NCBI RefSeq assembly: GCF_042662225.1
Contig: NZ_JBHSYQ010000004.1
Coordinates: 124,001 to 188,000 of the forward strand
From: Nibribacter roseus
GTDB lineage: Bacteria > Bacteroidota > Bacteroidia > Cytophagales > Hymenobacteraceae
Length of the DNA stretch: 64,000 nucleotides
Direction: 5' to 3'
Position 1 is the first letter of the stretch. Each line of letters opens with the position of its first letter. This document shows positions 1-6,860 of this stretch, one piece after another. A program made the translations under genes and the position numbers. The notes beneath the pieces are model-generated. The model saw only the letters and a program-made list of their open reading frames with translations. It was not told where the DNA came from and made no database searches.

Positions 1-36
1 NNNNNNNNNNNNNNNNNNNNNNNNNNNNNNNNNNNC

Positions 37-84
37 AGTCCAGGCGGAAATCAACGCAAGACACGAAAACGAAAGACAGCATGA
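37..84 (+). CDS. 3' end of an unidentified phage gene (partial)
   Basis: An open frame enters from the N gap and stops at TGA 82-84, giving a basic tail ending KTRKRKTA. The stop overlaps the ATG of the next gene as ATGA, the usual coupling in this phage. Nothing can be said of its function. Confidence 0.4.
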   Translation, partial: SPGGNQRKTRKRKTA

Positions 85-1214
85 GCGGAATGACACACGG
101 TAGCCTCTTCTCAGGTATAGGCGGCTTTGACTTAGCCGCTGAGTGGATGGGGTGGGAGAACGTCTTTCACTGCGAGTGGAATGAGTTCGGACAGAAGATA
201 CTAAAACATTATTGGCCTAATGCTACAAGCTACACAGATATTACCAAGACAGACTTCACTGTTCACCGAGGAGCCATTGATGTGCTCACAGGGGGGTTCC
301 CCTGCCAGCCATACTCCCTCGCAGGTAAGCGGCTCGGAAAGGAAGATGACCGCCACCTCTGGCCGGAAATGCTTAGAGCAATTCGGGAAATTCAGCCAAC
401 ATGGGTCGTGGGCGAGAACGTTTTCGGCCTTATTAATTGGAATGGAGGGCTGGTATTCCACGAAGTGCAGGCTGACCTGGAAGCTGAGGGGTACGAAGTA
501 CAACCGTATGTTCTTCCAGCTTGCGCCGTCAACGCCCCGCACCGAAGGGACAGGGTATGGTTTGTGGCCTACTCCAAGAGCAACCGAGATAGACAGGAGC
601 GAATCTGCAATAGGCTGCAAGGGAATGAATGTGATAGCTGCGAACGGGAAAGAGTGGGGAATAAATGTAGCCACTGCTGCCAAGATGTGGCTACTGCCCA
701 CATCTACCACAATGGACAGCATGGCACCCAAGACAGACAAAGCCATCCTGAAGGAAATGACGGTGACAAGGCCAGGGCGAACACAGTTGAGCAATCTCAG
801 GGATGTGGTAGTGAGGCAACCAGAATTATTGCCGACCCCACAGGCAAGGGATTGGCGCTCACCCGACAAGCCGGAAAGCGGGAATTTCAACAGGAAGATG
901 GAGAAGGGGTGGTCAATAGATCTCAACAGTTTGGCGCCACTACTACCAACACCAATGGCATCGGATTGCGGGGAGAAGGTTACGGGACTGGAGAATCAGG
1001 GCAGCCTAACAAAGAGAGCCCGGGCAATTACTGGCAAGACTTCCCAACTCAACCCCCGGTTTGTTCTGGAGATGATGGGCTTCCCACCGGATTGGACGGA
1101 ATTACCTTTTCTAAGTGGCGAAACGAATCCATCAAAGCAGGGGGAAACGCCATAGTGCCCCAGGTGGCCTACCAGATATTCAAAGCAATCAACCAACTAA
1201 GCCAAGCCTCATGA
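81..1214 (+). CDS. Phage C5-cytosine DNA methyltransferase (Dcm-like)
   Basis: This enzyme transfers a methyl group from SAM to C5 of cytosine in a short target sequence, most likely to shield phage DNA from host restriction. Motifs are in family order: FSGIGGFDLA (motif I, SAM binding) near residue 9, GGFPCQPYS (motif IV, catalytic Cys), ENV (motif VI), RRDRVWFVA (motif VIII) and GNAIVPQVAYQIF near the C-terminus (motif X). At 377 aa it has normal length. Residues about 165-320 are hydrophilic and low in hydrophobics, and that stretch overlaps another open frame with its own family-like motifs (see 220-1155). It overlaps its upstream and downstream neighbours by 4 nt each. Confidence 0.9.
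   Translation: MSGMTHGSLFSGIGGFDLAAEWMGWENVFHCEWNEFGQKILKHYWPNATSYTDITKTDFTVHRGAIDVLTGGFPCQPYSLAGKRLGKEDDRHLWPEMLRAIREIQPTWVVGENVFGLINWNGGLVFHEVQADLEAEGYEVQPYVLPACAVNAPHRRDRVWFVAYSKSNRDRQERICNRLQGNECDSCERERVGNKCSHCCQDVATAHIYHNGQHGTQDRQSHPEGNDGDKARANTVEQSQGCGSEATRIIADPTGKGLALTRQAGKREFQQEDGEGVVNRSQQFGATTTNTNGIGLRGEGYGTGESGQPNKESPGNYWQDFPTQPPVCSGDDGLPTGLDGITFSKWRNESIKAGGNAIVPQVAYQIFKAINQLSQAS
220..1155 (+). CDS. Overprinted frame inside the Dcm gene (LPTP-repeat protein)
   Basis: A 311-aa open frame lies wholly inside the methyltransferase gene in another plus-strand frame. Unlike a chance shadow, it has ordered repeats: LWPTPRATEID (115-125), LLPTSTTMD (158-166), LLPTPQARD (203-211) and LLPTPMASD (241-249). 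It then has LNPRFVLEMMGFPPDW (277-292), which resembles the MGFPDxW part of C5-methyltransferase motif IX. I recall similar protein sequences from phage cytosine-methyltransferase loci, but cannot search for them here. The ATG at 220 is the first possible start and no clear ribosome-binding site is visible. It could be a separate protein, or a frame reached by frameshifting. Function unknown. Confidence 0.5.
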   Translation: MLQATQILPRQTSLFTEEPLMCSQGGSPASHTPSQVSGSERKMTATSGRKCLEQFGKFSQHGSWARTFSALLIGMEGWYSTKCRLTWKLRGTKYNRMFFQLAPSTPRTEGTGYGLWPTPRATEIDRSESAIGCKGMNVIAANGKEWGINVATAAKMWLLPTSTTMDSMAPKTDKAILKEMTVTRPGRTQLSNLRDVVVRQPELLPTPQARDWRSPDKPESGNFNRKMEKGWSIDLNSLAPLLPTPMASDCGEKVTGLENQGSLTKRARAITGKTSQLNPRFVLEMMGFPPDWTELPFLSGETNPSKQGETP

Positions 1215-1432
1215 CCACCCCAAAAAGCCCACTGGAGCAGGCCTTAGAGGAACTGCGCAACGAATACCCAACTCTAGATCCAGCCCAATATCACTACAAC
1301 TGGCTTAAGATCGGCGTGCTGAAGGGGCTGGAGATGGCAAAGCGGCAAGCTGCCGTGAAAGGCTACCAAGGATTAGACGGACACCCTTACATGGAAGAGT
1401 ATGAGCAAGAGAAAGAAAATGATTTGGACTGA
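1211..1432 (+). CDS. Small hypothetical phage protein
   Basis: A 73-aa acidic, helix-rich protein of no recognised family. The frame is open further upstream, but ATG 1211 is chosen because it overlaps the Dcm stop as ATGA. Its end overlaps the next gene by 32 nt. Its place among modification genes suggests an early, non-structural role, which is an inference. Confidence 0.6.
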   Translation: MTTPKSPLEQALEELRNEYPTLDPAQYHYNWLKIGVLKGLEMAKRQAAVKGYQGLDGHPYMEEYEQEKENDLD

Positions 1433-2132
1433 TGCGGCGGTCTCCTATCTGGTTGAGCATTACCCCAACCAGCCCACCGAGAAGATAGCCCAACACCTTC
1501 GCCGCCCTTTAAGCAGCGTGTACAACAAGGCGGCGTCAATGGAGCTGAAGAAAAGCGAGGAGTACCTGAGCAGCCCCCTGTCAGGGAGACTGTCAAAAGA
1601 CCACCAAAGAGGCGGGGTGACCAGATTCAAGAAAGGCCAGCCTGCTTGGAACAAGGGAATGAAAGGGCTTGACCTGAGCGGGGGCAAGGGGCAGTTTCAG
1701 AAAGGCAACAAACCCCACAACACCAAAAAGGATGGCGACAGGTCTATCCGCAAAGACAAAAACGGAATAAGCTACGTGCATGTCAGGGTGGCAAAGGGGA
1801 AGTGGGTGCATGAGCACCGCCTGCTGTGGGAAGCGGAGAACGGACCTATCCCAAAGGGGATGATGCTGCGCTGCAGAGACGGAGACCAGACCAATACCGC
1901 CCCCTCCAACTGGTACCCTGTCAATAGGGCGGAACACGCGAGGCTGAACCACAACCCCGAGAAAGCCTACCTGAACGGCCCCTTCCATAACCTAAGCGAC
2001 AACTACGTGGCCACCATGATCACGATGAAGGAGCCGCACCTGAAAGAGGAAGTCAAAAAGCAACCTGAGCTGCTGGAAGTAGCCAGACTTAACATGAAAC
2101 TGAAGCGAGAACTTAAAAAACAGGCGCAATGA
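1401..2132 (+). CDS. HNH homing-type endonuclease with N-terminal HTH
   Basis: The 243-aa protein begins with a Myb/HTH-like segment (WTDAAVSYLVEHYP, PLSSVYNKA). Two linker repeats follow (FKKGQPAWNKGMKG near 77 and FQKGNKPHN near 98), as in NUMOD/HNH phage nucleases. A degenerate HNH region at about 135-170 has VHEHRLLWE, then PKGMMLRCRDGD and an N-rich segment. HNH enzymes of this type nick or cut DNA and often spread as homing elements. It overlaps its neighbours by 32 and 4 nt. Confidence 0.75.
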   Translation: MSKRKKMIWTDAAVSYLVEHYPNQPTEKIAQHLRRPLSSVYNKAASMELKKSEEYLSSPLSGRLSKDHQRGGVTRFKKGQPAWNKGMKGLDLSGGKGQFQKGNKPHNTKKDGDRSIRKDKNGISYVHVRVAKGKWVHEHRLLWEAENGPIPKGMMLRCRDGDQTNTAPSNWYPVNRAEHARLNHNPEKAYLNGPFHNLSDNYVATMITMKEPHLKEEVKKQPELLEVARLNMKLKRELKKQAQ

Positions 2133-2512
2133 AAGGATTAGAGAAAATAGCGCAGATGGTGGGCAAGTCCTACATGTACTGCAAAGAAGTGTATGCCATC
2201 AAAGGTTTTATACCTGAGGAAAGGGGTGTTCGGATAAAGACGGACCACAAAGACATCTTTCTTTTAGAAGACGATTTGCCAAGCCGGCTTCAGCTTTTCC
2301 TGCCAACAGATGAAACGCGCGCAGAGATACAGGTAATGCCCCAGACAAACGCATTAGGCCAGATTAGGGGTGTGCTTATGGAGACGCTGGAAAAGGTGCA
2401 GAAAGACAAAGACTATGTGCCTCAGGCCTCGCAGATCAACAAGACGGCTACTGCCCTTACCAACCTGATGAAAACGGAATTGGAGTTCCTGAAGCTGATG
2501 AAGAAAGCCTAA
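2129..2512 (+). CDS. Hypothetical phage protein
   Basis: A 127-aa protein, mixed alpha/beta with a helical C-terminal half (about 75-127). No family is recognised. It is coupled to the HNH gene by an ATGA overlap, so it is probably expressed in the same early operon. Confidence 0.6.
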   Translation: MKGLEKIAQMVGKSYMYCKEVYAIKGFIPEERGVRIKTDHKDIFLLEDDLPSRLQLFLPTDETRAEIQVMPQTNALGQIRGVLMETLEKVQKDKDYVPQASQINKTATALTNLMKTELEFLKLMKKA

Positions 2513-2545
2513 ACCAAAACAGCAAACAAATAAAGCAGCATAGAT

Positions 2546-2728
2546 ATGGAAATTAAAGGATACAGCTTAGCAAAGAAACTGAATTGGATTTCCCTTGCCC
2601 TTACATCTATCACTATTGGAGTGCAATACTTCCAAAGCGGAGAGGTGGACGTGAAGTTAATTTTTGCAGGTGCTTTCTTCTGCGCAAGCATGGGACTGAT
2701 TGCCTGGTGCGAACGCAATTATCAATAA
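2546..2728 (+). CDS. Small two-helix membrane protein
   Basis: A 60-aa protein with two likely membrane helices (about 13-30 and 36-54) and charged ends. No family is recognised. It stands 33 nt after its neighbour in the early operon. A single small membrane protein here could affect the host envelope, but nothing in the sequence shows this. Confidence 0.5.
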   Translation: MEIKGYSLAKKLNWISLALTSITIGVQYFQSGEVDVKLIFAGAFFCASMGLIAWCERNYQ

Positions 2729-2741
2729 CCAAAAGAAGACC

Positions 2742-2930
2742 ATGAACCCACAACTGACCCTAGGCCTCACGGCGGCAGAGCAGCGTGACGCCACGCTGAT
2801 AGCGGCCAACTACCCGAACTACCTGCCGAAAACCGACTACGGCCACTGGCTCCAGATGCAGCAGAAGCCCAAGACGCACACGCCGTCCATCCCCCTGAAA
2901 CCCAACTCAACCGCACGGATAAGTGAATAG
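2742..2930 (+). CDS. Small hypothetical phage protein
   Basis: A 62-aa polar, proline-rich protein. The open frame begins earlier, but ATG 2742 (MNPQLTLG) lies after the neighbouring stop and follows an AAAGAAG purine stretch, so it is preferred. No family is recognised. Confidence 0.5.
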   Translation: MNPQLTLGLTAAEQRDATLIAANYPNYLPKTDYGHWLQMQQKPKTHTPSIPLKPNSTARISE

Positions 2931-2932
2931 AT

Positions 2933-3349
2933 ATGAAAACAAGAGAGATAAAATTTAGAGCGTGGGCAGAGCATGAGCGCCAAATGTATCTACCAGAATA
3001 TACCGATGAAGAAAACTTCTACATATCCGCAGAAGGTGAGGTGAAATATCTAGCTGAATATGGGCTATATGAAAGGAGTACATCAAAAGAATTCCGCAAG
3101 GATTGGCACTTGATGCAATTCACTGGTCTGCACGATAAGAATGGTGTAGAGGTTTACGAGGGGGATATGGTGCAATTTGTTAATGGTAATCGAGGTCAAG
3201 TGGTGTTTGGTGAATTTAATGCCATGATGGGCTTCTATGTTAAGATTATGATTCCTTCAGGTGCTAACCATATTCCACATCCTGTGTTTCTTGAACAAGA
3301 CGATGAAGTAATCGGCAATATATACCAACATCCTGATCTGCTATTATGA
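2933..3349 (+). CDS. YopX-family protein
   Basis: The 138-aa protein has the YopX pattern: start REIKFRAW, central MQFTGLHDKNGVEVYEGDMV, and end DDEVIGNIYQHPDLL. YopX proteins are common in phages of Firmicutes and Bacteroidota and their function is unknown. It begins 2 nt after the previous gene and overlaps the next by 4 nt. Confidence 0.85.
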   Translation: MKTREIKFRAWAEHERQMYLPEYTDEENFYISAEGEVKYLAEYGLYERSTSKEFRKDWHLMQFTGLHDKNGVEVYEGDMVQFVNGNRGQVVFGEFNAMMGFYVKIMIPSGANHIPHPVFLEQDDEVIGNIYQHPDLLL

Positions 3350-3645
3350 AAACCCCAGCCCTCGCCCTGCCCCTGATCGCCTGCGGATGGCAGCAGGTAG
3401 ACCGATACACCAGACTATGCGGTTTCAGGATACCAGAGCCGCCCCTGTACCGCTCGCCGCACTCGGGTAAGGTGTTTCCCTTATCGGAGGCCTTACGTCG
3501 CCACAGAGCCCGCCAAATCGCCATTATCGCGGGTGCCGCCATGATGCACGTGGTAGCAAGGAAGGTATTGCGCCACATCGAGCTCTACAGGGCACGCATG
3601 GAGAGGGAGCAGGCAGAACGGGTAGAGAAAGCAATGTTTGTTTGA
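3346..3645 (+). CDS. Hypothetical basic phage protein
   Basis: A 99-aa basic protein with an N-terminal hydrophobic, Cys-containing start (LALPLIACGW) and an Arg-rich helical C-terminus. No family is recognised. It is coupled to the YopX gene by ATGA. Confidence 0.5.
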   Translation: MKTPALALPLIACGWQQVDRYTRLCGFRIPEPPLYRSPHSGKVFPLSEALRRHRARQIAIIAGAAMMHVVARKVLRHIELYRARMEREQAERVEKAMFV

Positions 3646-3662
3646 CCAGTAACGAAAGAGAG

Positions 3663-4091
3663 ATGATCTACATCGGAATAGACCCCGGCTCCACCACTGG
3701 AATGGGTATCTGGCACTCAAGGGAAAAACAGCTAAAGCTACACCAGTTCACCGGTATGTACGAGGCCATGCAATACCTTGACCACTTCGTGCAGGCAAGG
3801 GAGAGAAAAGGCGAGGAGGTGCACGTCATCATCGAGGACGCAAGGCTGGTGAAGGGCAACCGGTTCTTCGCCCACCAGAACAGCAGCCGCAAAGACCAGG
3901 GCGTGGGTTCGGTGAAGGGAGCCAGCAAGGAATGGCAGCGATTCTGCGAGTATCTAGGCCTCTCCTTTGAACTTAAACCGCCCACCAACACGAAGGTAAC
4001 ACCTGAGTATTTCGAGAGCCTGACGGGGCTTAAAACGAAGAAAACGGAAAGCCACAAAAGAGACGCCGGAATGCTTGTAATAGGGCGGTAA
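3663..4091 (+). CDS. RuvC-like Holliday-junction resolvase/nuclease
   Basis: This is a compact RNase H-fold nuclease expected to cut branched recombination or packaging intermediates. It starts with the RuvC motif IYIGIDPGSTTGMGIW (first catalytic Asp), has a central acidic strand VIIEDARL, and ends with a His/Asp motif (SHKRDAGML). At 142 aa it is close to phage RuvC-like lengths. The frame can be read from TTG 3642, but ATG 3663 is preferred because a purine-rich AACGAAAGAG precedes it and the RuvC strand starts there. Confidence 0.75.
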   Translation: MIYIGIDPGSTTGMGIWHSREKQLKLHQFTGMYEAMQYLDHFVQARERKGEEVHVIIEDARLVKGNRFFAHQNSSRKDQGVGSVKGASKEWQRFCEYLGLSFELKPPTNTKVTPEYFESLTGLKTKKTESHKRDAGMLVIGR

Positions 4092-4199
4092 AAGTGTGGC
4101 GATAAAATGGTTGCCAAACCCATCAGAAAACGGGCAGGCGCCGCCGCAAAGGCGGAAATTGGAAATAGAAAAAGTGTGTAACGAAAAAGTAATGATACT

Positions 4200-4919
4200 A
4201 TGAGTACAGCCAAACCGCCTCAGCACATTCAGATGCTGCATTTAGATAGAATGGCGCTTATGGCACGCTATCCAGACAAGTACTTCAACATTGCTTTTGT
4301 TGATCCTGAATATGGAATTGGTGAAGACGGAAAAAGCAACCACTCCAGAGGCTCACTTGCAACAGCAACCAAATTCACTCCTAAGCAATGGGATAGGGAA
4401 CCGCCACCACAAGCCTACTTTGATGAACTGCAAAGAGTAAGTAAGCATCAAATTATCTGGGGAGGAAATTACTTTTCTGACAAACTGCCCCCTTCTGCAG
4501 GTTGGGTTATTTGGGATAAAGTGAATGGGTTAAGTGACCAAGCAGATTGCGAATTAGCCTGGACTTCCTTTGATATGGGCATTAGAATTTTCCGCTTCAT
4601 GTGGGCTGGAATGAGGCAGGGCAAAAGCATCAGAGAAGGCCACGTGATGCAGGGGAATAAGAAGCTGAACGAGAAGCGCAGGCACCCGACCCAGAAACCA
4701 AGGGCACTCTATAAATGGATGTATGAGCGTTTTTGCAAACCCAATTTTAAAGTACTTGATACTGGTTTTGGTTCTGGAAATTCTGCCATAGAGGCGTTCT
4801 TTTTCCTTAATCCTGAATTGGGTGGCGAGTACGTGGGCTGCGATATTGATGAGGAATATTTCAACAACGCAGTAGCTGAATTTGAGAGTGCCACACAGCC
4901 GCTACCTCTCTTAGTATAA
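4200..4919 (+). CDS. Beta-class DNA methyltransferase (N6-adenine or N4-cytosine)
   Basis: The 239-aa enzyme carries the catalytic motif near the N-terminus as DPEYGIG (a variant of DPPY), the HPTQKP segment at about 161-166, and the SAM-binding motif near the C-terminus (VLDTGFGSGNSAIEA). This order is that of beta-class amino-methyltransferases. The Glu in DPEY is unusual but seen in phage relatives. With the Dcm-like gene it gives the phage two chemically distinct modification enzymes, consistent with evading host restriction. It stands alone after a gap of about 108 nt. Confidence 0.85.
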   Translation: MSTAKPPQHIQMLHLDRMALMARYPDKYFNIAFVDPEYGIGEDGKSNHSRGSLATATKFTPKQWDREPPPQAYFDELQRVSKHQIIWGGNYFSDKLPPSAGWVIWDKVNGLSDQADCELAWTSFDMGIRIFRFMWAGMRQGKSIREGHVMQGNKKLNEKRRHPTQKPRALYKWMYERFCKPNFKVLDTGFGSGNSAIEAFFFLNPELGGEYVGCDIDEEYFNNAVAEFESATQPLPLLV

Positions 4920-4929
4920 ATAAAATCAA

Positions 4930-5064
4930 ATGATTAAGAAGCTAAAAACATACGTCTGCAACTGGTGTGATTTAAAGCTGCCAGTAGAAAACATGGAGGT
5001 GTGCCCAAAGTGCAAGGGGCACCACTGCTGGAACTGCTATTGCGGTAATTGTAACAGAGATTAA
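4930..5064 (+). CDS. Zinc-ribbon mini-protein (44 aa)
   Basis: A 44-aa frame with ten cysteines or histidines arranged as CNWC, CPKC, HHCWNC and CGNC, the pattern of a double zinc ribbon. It begins 10 nt after the methyltransferase and is followed 8 nt later by another CxxC mini-protein. Binding to nucleic acid or to a host protein is possible, with no further evidence. Confidence 0.6.
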   Translation: MIKKLKTYVCNWCDLKLPVENMEVCPKCKGHHCWNCYCGNCNRD

Positions 5065-5072
5065 CTAATGAT

Positions 5073-5249
5073 ATGAGATACTCGCATGATGAATGGCTAG
5101 ATAAGCAGGCAGCAGACTATTGGAGCTCCGGCAGTGAACCAGAGCAGGAACTCTGTACCTATTGTGATCTGCCCGCCACAATGATCCACGACCAAGAGCC
5201 TCTATGCGCCAGCTGCAAACAAGAGGAAGACGCAGAAAACCAGATGTGA
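5073..5249 (+). CDS. CxxC mini-protein (58 aa)
   Basis: A 58-aa acidic protein with two CxxC pairs (CTYC and CASC) about 16 residues apart, a likely single zinc-binding knuckle. Overall charge is negative (QEEDAENQ tail). No family is assigned. It is the last gene before the long non-coding block. Confidence 0.55.
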   Translation: MRYSHDEWLDKQAADYWSSGSEPEQELCTYCDLPATMIHDQEPLCASCKQEEDAENQM

Positions 5250-5472
5250 CTAAATGAAAGCTTAAAACGCCATACCCCCTCTCACCGCAAGCCTAGCCAA
5301 TAACCTCTGGCGGGCTCTGCGGAGGGAAAGGAACAGGCGGCGGCTGAGTTGGAAATCCACGGGCAAAGAAAACGTTAAAGTTGTTGTATAATTCGGTAAT
5401 ATTTACGTAATTACTAGCTGTTGGTTAAAGCGTTAATTCAACCTAAGCAGGTCGGGTAAGAGCCTGTAACAT

Positions 5473-5545
5473 CGTGCGGTAGAGCAGTGGTCAGCTCGCT
5501 AGCCTCATAAGCTAGAGGTCGGTAGTTCGAATCTACCCCGCGCAA
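5473..5545 (+). tRNA. tRNA-Met (CAT), initiator-like
   Basis: All four arms fold: acceptor CGTGCGG/CCGCGCA, D-stem GAGC/GCTC, anticodon stem CTAGC/GCTAG with loop CTCATAA (anticodon CAT at 5506-5508), and T-stem GGTAG/CTACC with loop TTCGAAT. Position 1 is C opposite A72, and pair 11:24 is A:T; both are marks of bacterial initiator tRNA. The third mark, three G:C pairs at 29-31/39-41, is missing (A:T, G:C, C:G). CCA is not encoded. It could act as initiator, elongator or tRNA-Ile2 (with lysidine). Confidence 0.9.
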
Positions 5546-5721
5546 CACTTTTTAAACGTGGACGAAGTGAGAGCGACCTCCAGCGTCTTCAATGCAACGG
5601 ACTAGCTATCCGGTTGGTGCACCAATGCAAGCGAGACGGCTGTAAAAAGCAGATTAGGCCAAGGGTGGTTCGTTCTACTCTTGGCCACTAACAGCAGGGA
5701 GAAGCCTTGCTGAGAAGAGGT

Positions 5722-5807
5722 TCGGCGGATAGTGTAGCGGTGCACAGGTGAGGTAGTCGCCATTAGGTAGACCCAACCCAAGAGCAGGTTCGACTCCTGC
5801 CCGACGT
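5722..5807 (+). other. tRNA-like sequence, possibly degenerate class II
   Basis: There is a canonical T-arm (GCAGG, loop TTCGACT, CCTGC at 5784-5800) and a typical D-arm (GTGTAGCGGTGCAC at 5732-5745). Between them are 38 nt instead of about 23, so a long variable arm is needed. The best anticodon stem is GGTG/CGCC with loop AGGTAGT (anticodon GTA), which lacks U33. The acceptor TCGGCGG/CCGACGT pairs only 5 of 7. It may be a decayed Tyr-type tRNA or a tRNA mimic. Confidence 0.3.
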
Positions 5808-6035
5808 CAAAACCGGAAGCAGAAGGCTCCGGAACAGCATGCGCCGCATAGGTCGCGATACCGCCCCTTTGGTTAATCAGCATAAATGTGTTCAGCTAAG
5901 CTTGACAATTCATAATGCGAAAGGTAAAGTAAACTCCAGAGGCAAGCGGATTGTGCAGCGGCGCTATTTTATAGTTTAGGTTTGCTCAGGACGGGGTGGC
6001 GCATCGCTGCCCCTGCCGAGCGTAATGAATGAGGT

Positions 6036-6341
6036 ATGATACACCCAGATGATGTGAAGTTTCAGTTTGTAAGTTCAATGGCATTGAAGCGGCAACACCA
6101 TTCATTGTACAGAAACGATGAACTAGGTATTCAATGGGAGCAAATATCAAACAGAACCCCATGCGGCACAGGCATCACGAAAAGCAAGAGCTATTTCTTT
6201 ATTGATAATGACGAGAGGGAGTTCTTAGACCTTGAGGCGTGTGTGGATGCCTATAATGATAAGTTTCAGTTTGAGGGCGAGAATCCTGACCATGAGGTTA
6301 AGTATGTGAAGGTTATTATGAAGCGCGATAAAGCGGCCTAA
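6036..6341 (+). CDS. Hypothetical phage protein
   Basis: A 101-aa protein with no recognised family. It starts after the non-coding block and 30 nt before the small terminase, so it may begin the late packaging operon. ATG 6036 follows AATGAATGAGGT, which includes a weak GAGG ribosome-binding site. Confidence 0.55.
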   Translation: MIHPDDVKFQFVSSMALKRQHHSLYRNDELGIQWEQISNRTPCGTGITKSKSYFFIDNDEREFLDLEACVDAYNDKFQFEGENPDHEVKYVKVIMKRDKAA

Positions 6342-6371
6342 CCCCCAACCCCACAGTAAGCAGTAGTTGAG

Positions 6372-6860
6372 ATGGCAGCACCGAAGAAGAACAAGAACGC
6401 AGTTGGAAATGAAGGGGGGAGGCCTCCTATTTTTGCTTCACCAAAGGAGTTGCAATCGAAAATAGATGAATACTTTGAATACATCAAAGGCGATCTAAAA
6501 GAGGAGCGGGAGACAATTAACTCTAAGACCGGCGCAACGCAATATATCTTAATCTGGAATAGGGAGCCTGAGCCGGCCACTATCACAGGTTTAGCGTTGT
6601 TTTTAGGATTCGCAGACAGGCAAAGCCTTAATGACTATGAAGAGAAAATTGAGTTTTCTTTCATGATAAAAAAGGCCAGAACAAGAGTTGAGAACGGCTA
6701 TGAGAAAGCCCTTCACGCCCAAAGCCCTACAGGTGCCATTTTCGCACTGAAGAACATGGGATGGAACGATAAGCAGCAAGTAGAGCATAGTGGAGGTATC
6801 ATAACTAATCCAAAGGAGCTAAGTGACGAAGACCTTGCAAGAATCGCCGCCGAGGGTTAG
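6372..6860 (+). CDS. terS: Terminase small subunit
   Basis: This subunit recognises the phage packaging site and recruits the large subunit. The 162-aa protein has a basic start (PKKNKNAVGNEGGRPP), a YFEYIKGD segment, and a DNA-binding-like core (TITGLALFLGFADRQSLNDYEE), as in the gp3-like small terminase family of Bacteroidota phages. The C-terminus (MGWNDKQQVEHSG) is typical of such proteins. Its end overlaps the large subunit gene by 38 nt, so the two are probably coupled. Confidence 0.85.
   Translation: MAAPKKNKNAVGNEGGRPPIFASPKELQSKIDEYFEYIKGDLKEERETINSKTGATQYILIWNREPEPATITGLALFLGFADRQSLNDYEEKIEFSFMIKKARTRVENGYEKALHAQSPTGAIFALKNMGWNDKQQVEHSGGIITNPKELSDEDLARIAAEG

Larger units (their letters stand above)
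5250..6035 (+). other. Non-coding structured block before the terminase region
   Basis: This 786-bp stretch has no convincing reading frame. It has one clear tRNA (5473-5545), one tRNA-like sequence (about 5722-5807) and several strong hairpins: a 12-bp stem built on GGCCAAG/CTTGGCC near 5671-5700; CAGCA/TGCTG near 5694-5714; CCGGA/TCCGG near 5813-5832; and GGGG/CCCC with an inner GCG/CGC near 5995-6016. It sits just upstream of the small-terminase region, where phages often keep their packaging site. No other function can be read. Confidence 0.6.

Noticed and set aside
201..926. 241-aa reverse-strand open frame inside the Dcm gene
   Set aside because: It is antisense to the methyltransferase, has no motif or promoter, and its length follows from the codon pattern of the sense gene.
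4107..4181. 24-codon basic frame between the RuvC-like and methyltransferase genes
   Set aside because: Too short, with no ribosome-binding site and no coupling to its neighbours.
5602..5883. 93-aa reverse-strand frame in the non-coding block
   Set aside because: It runs through the tRNA-like sequence and hairpins, and has no start signal or coding character.
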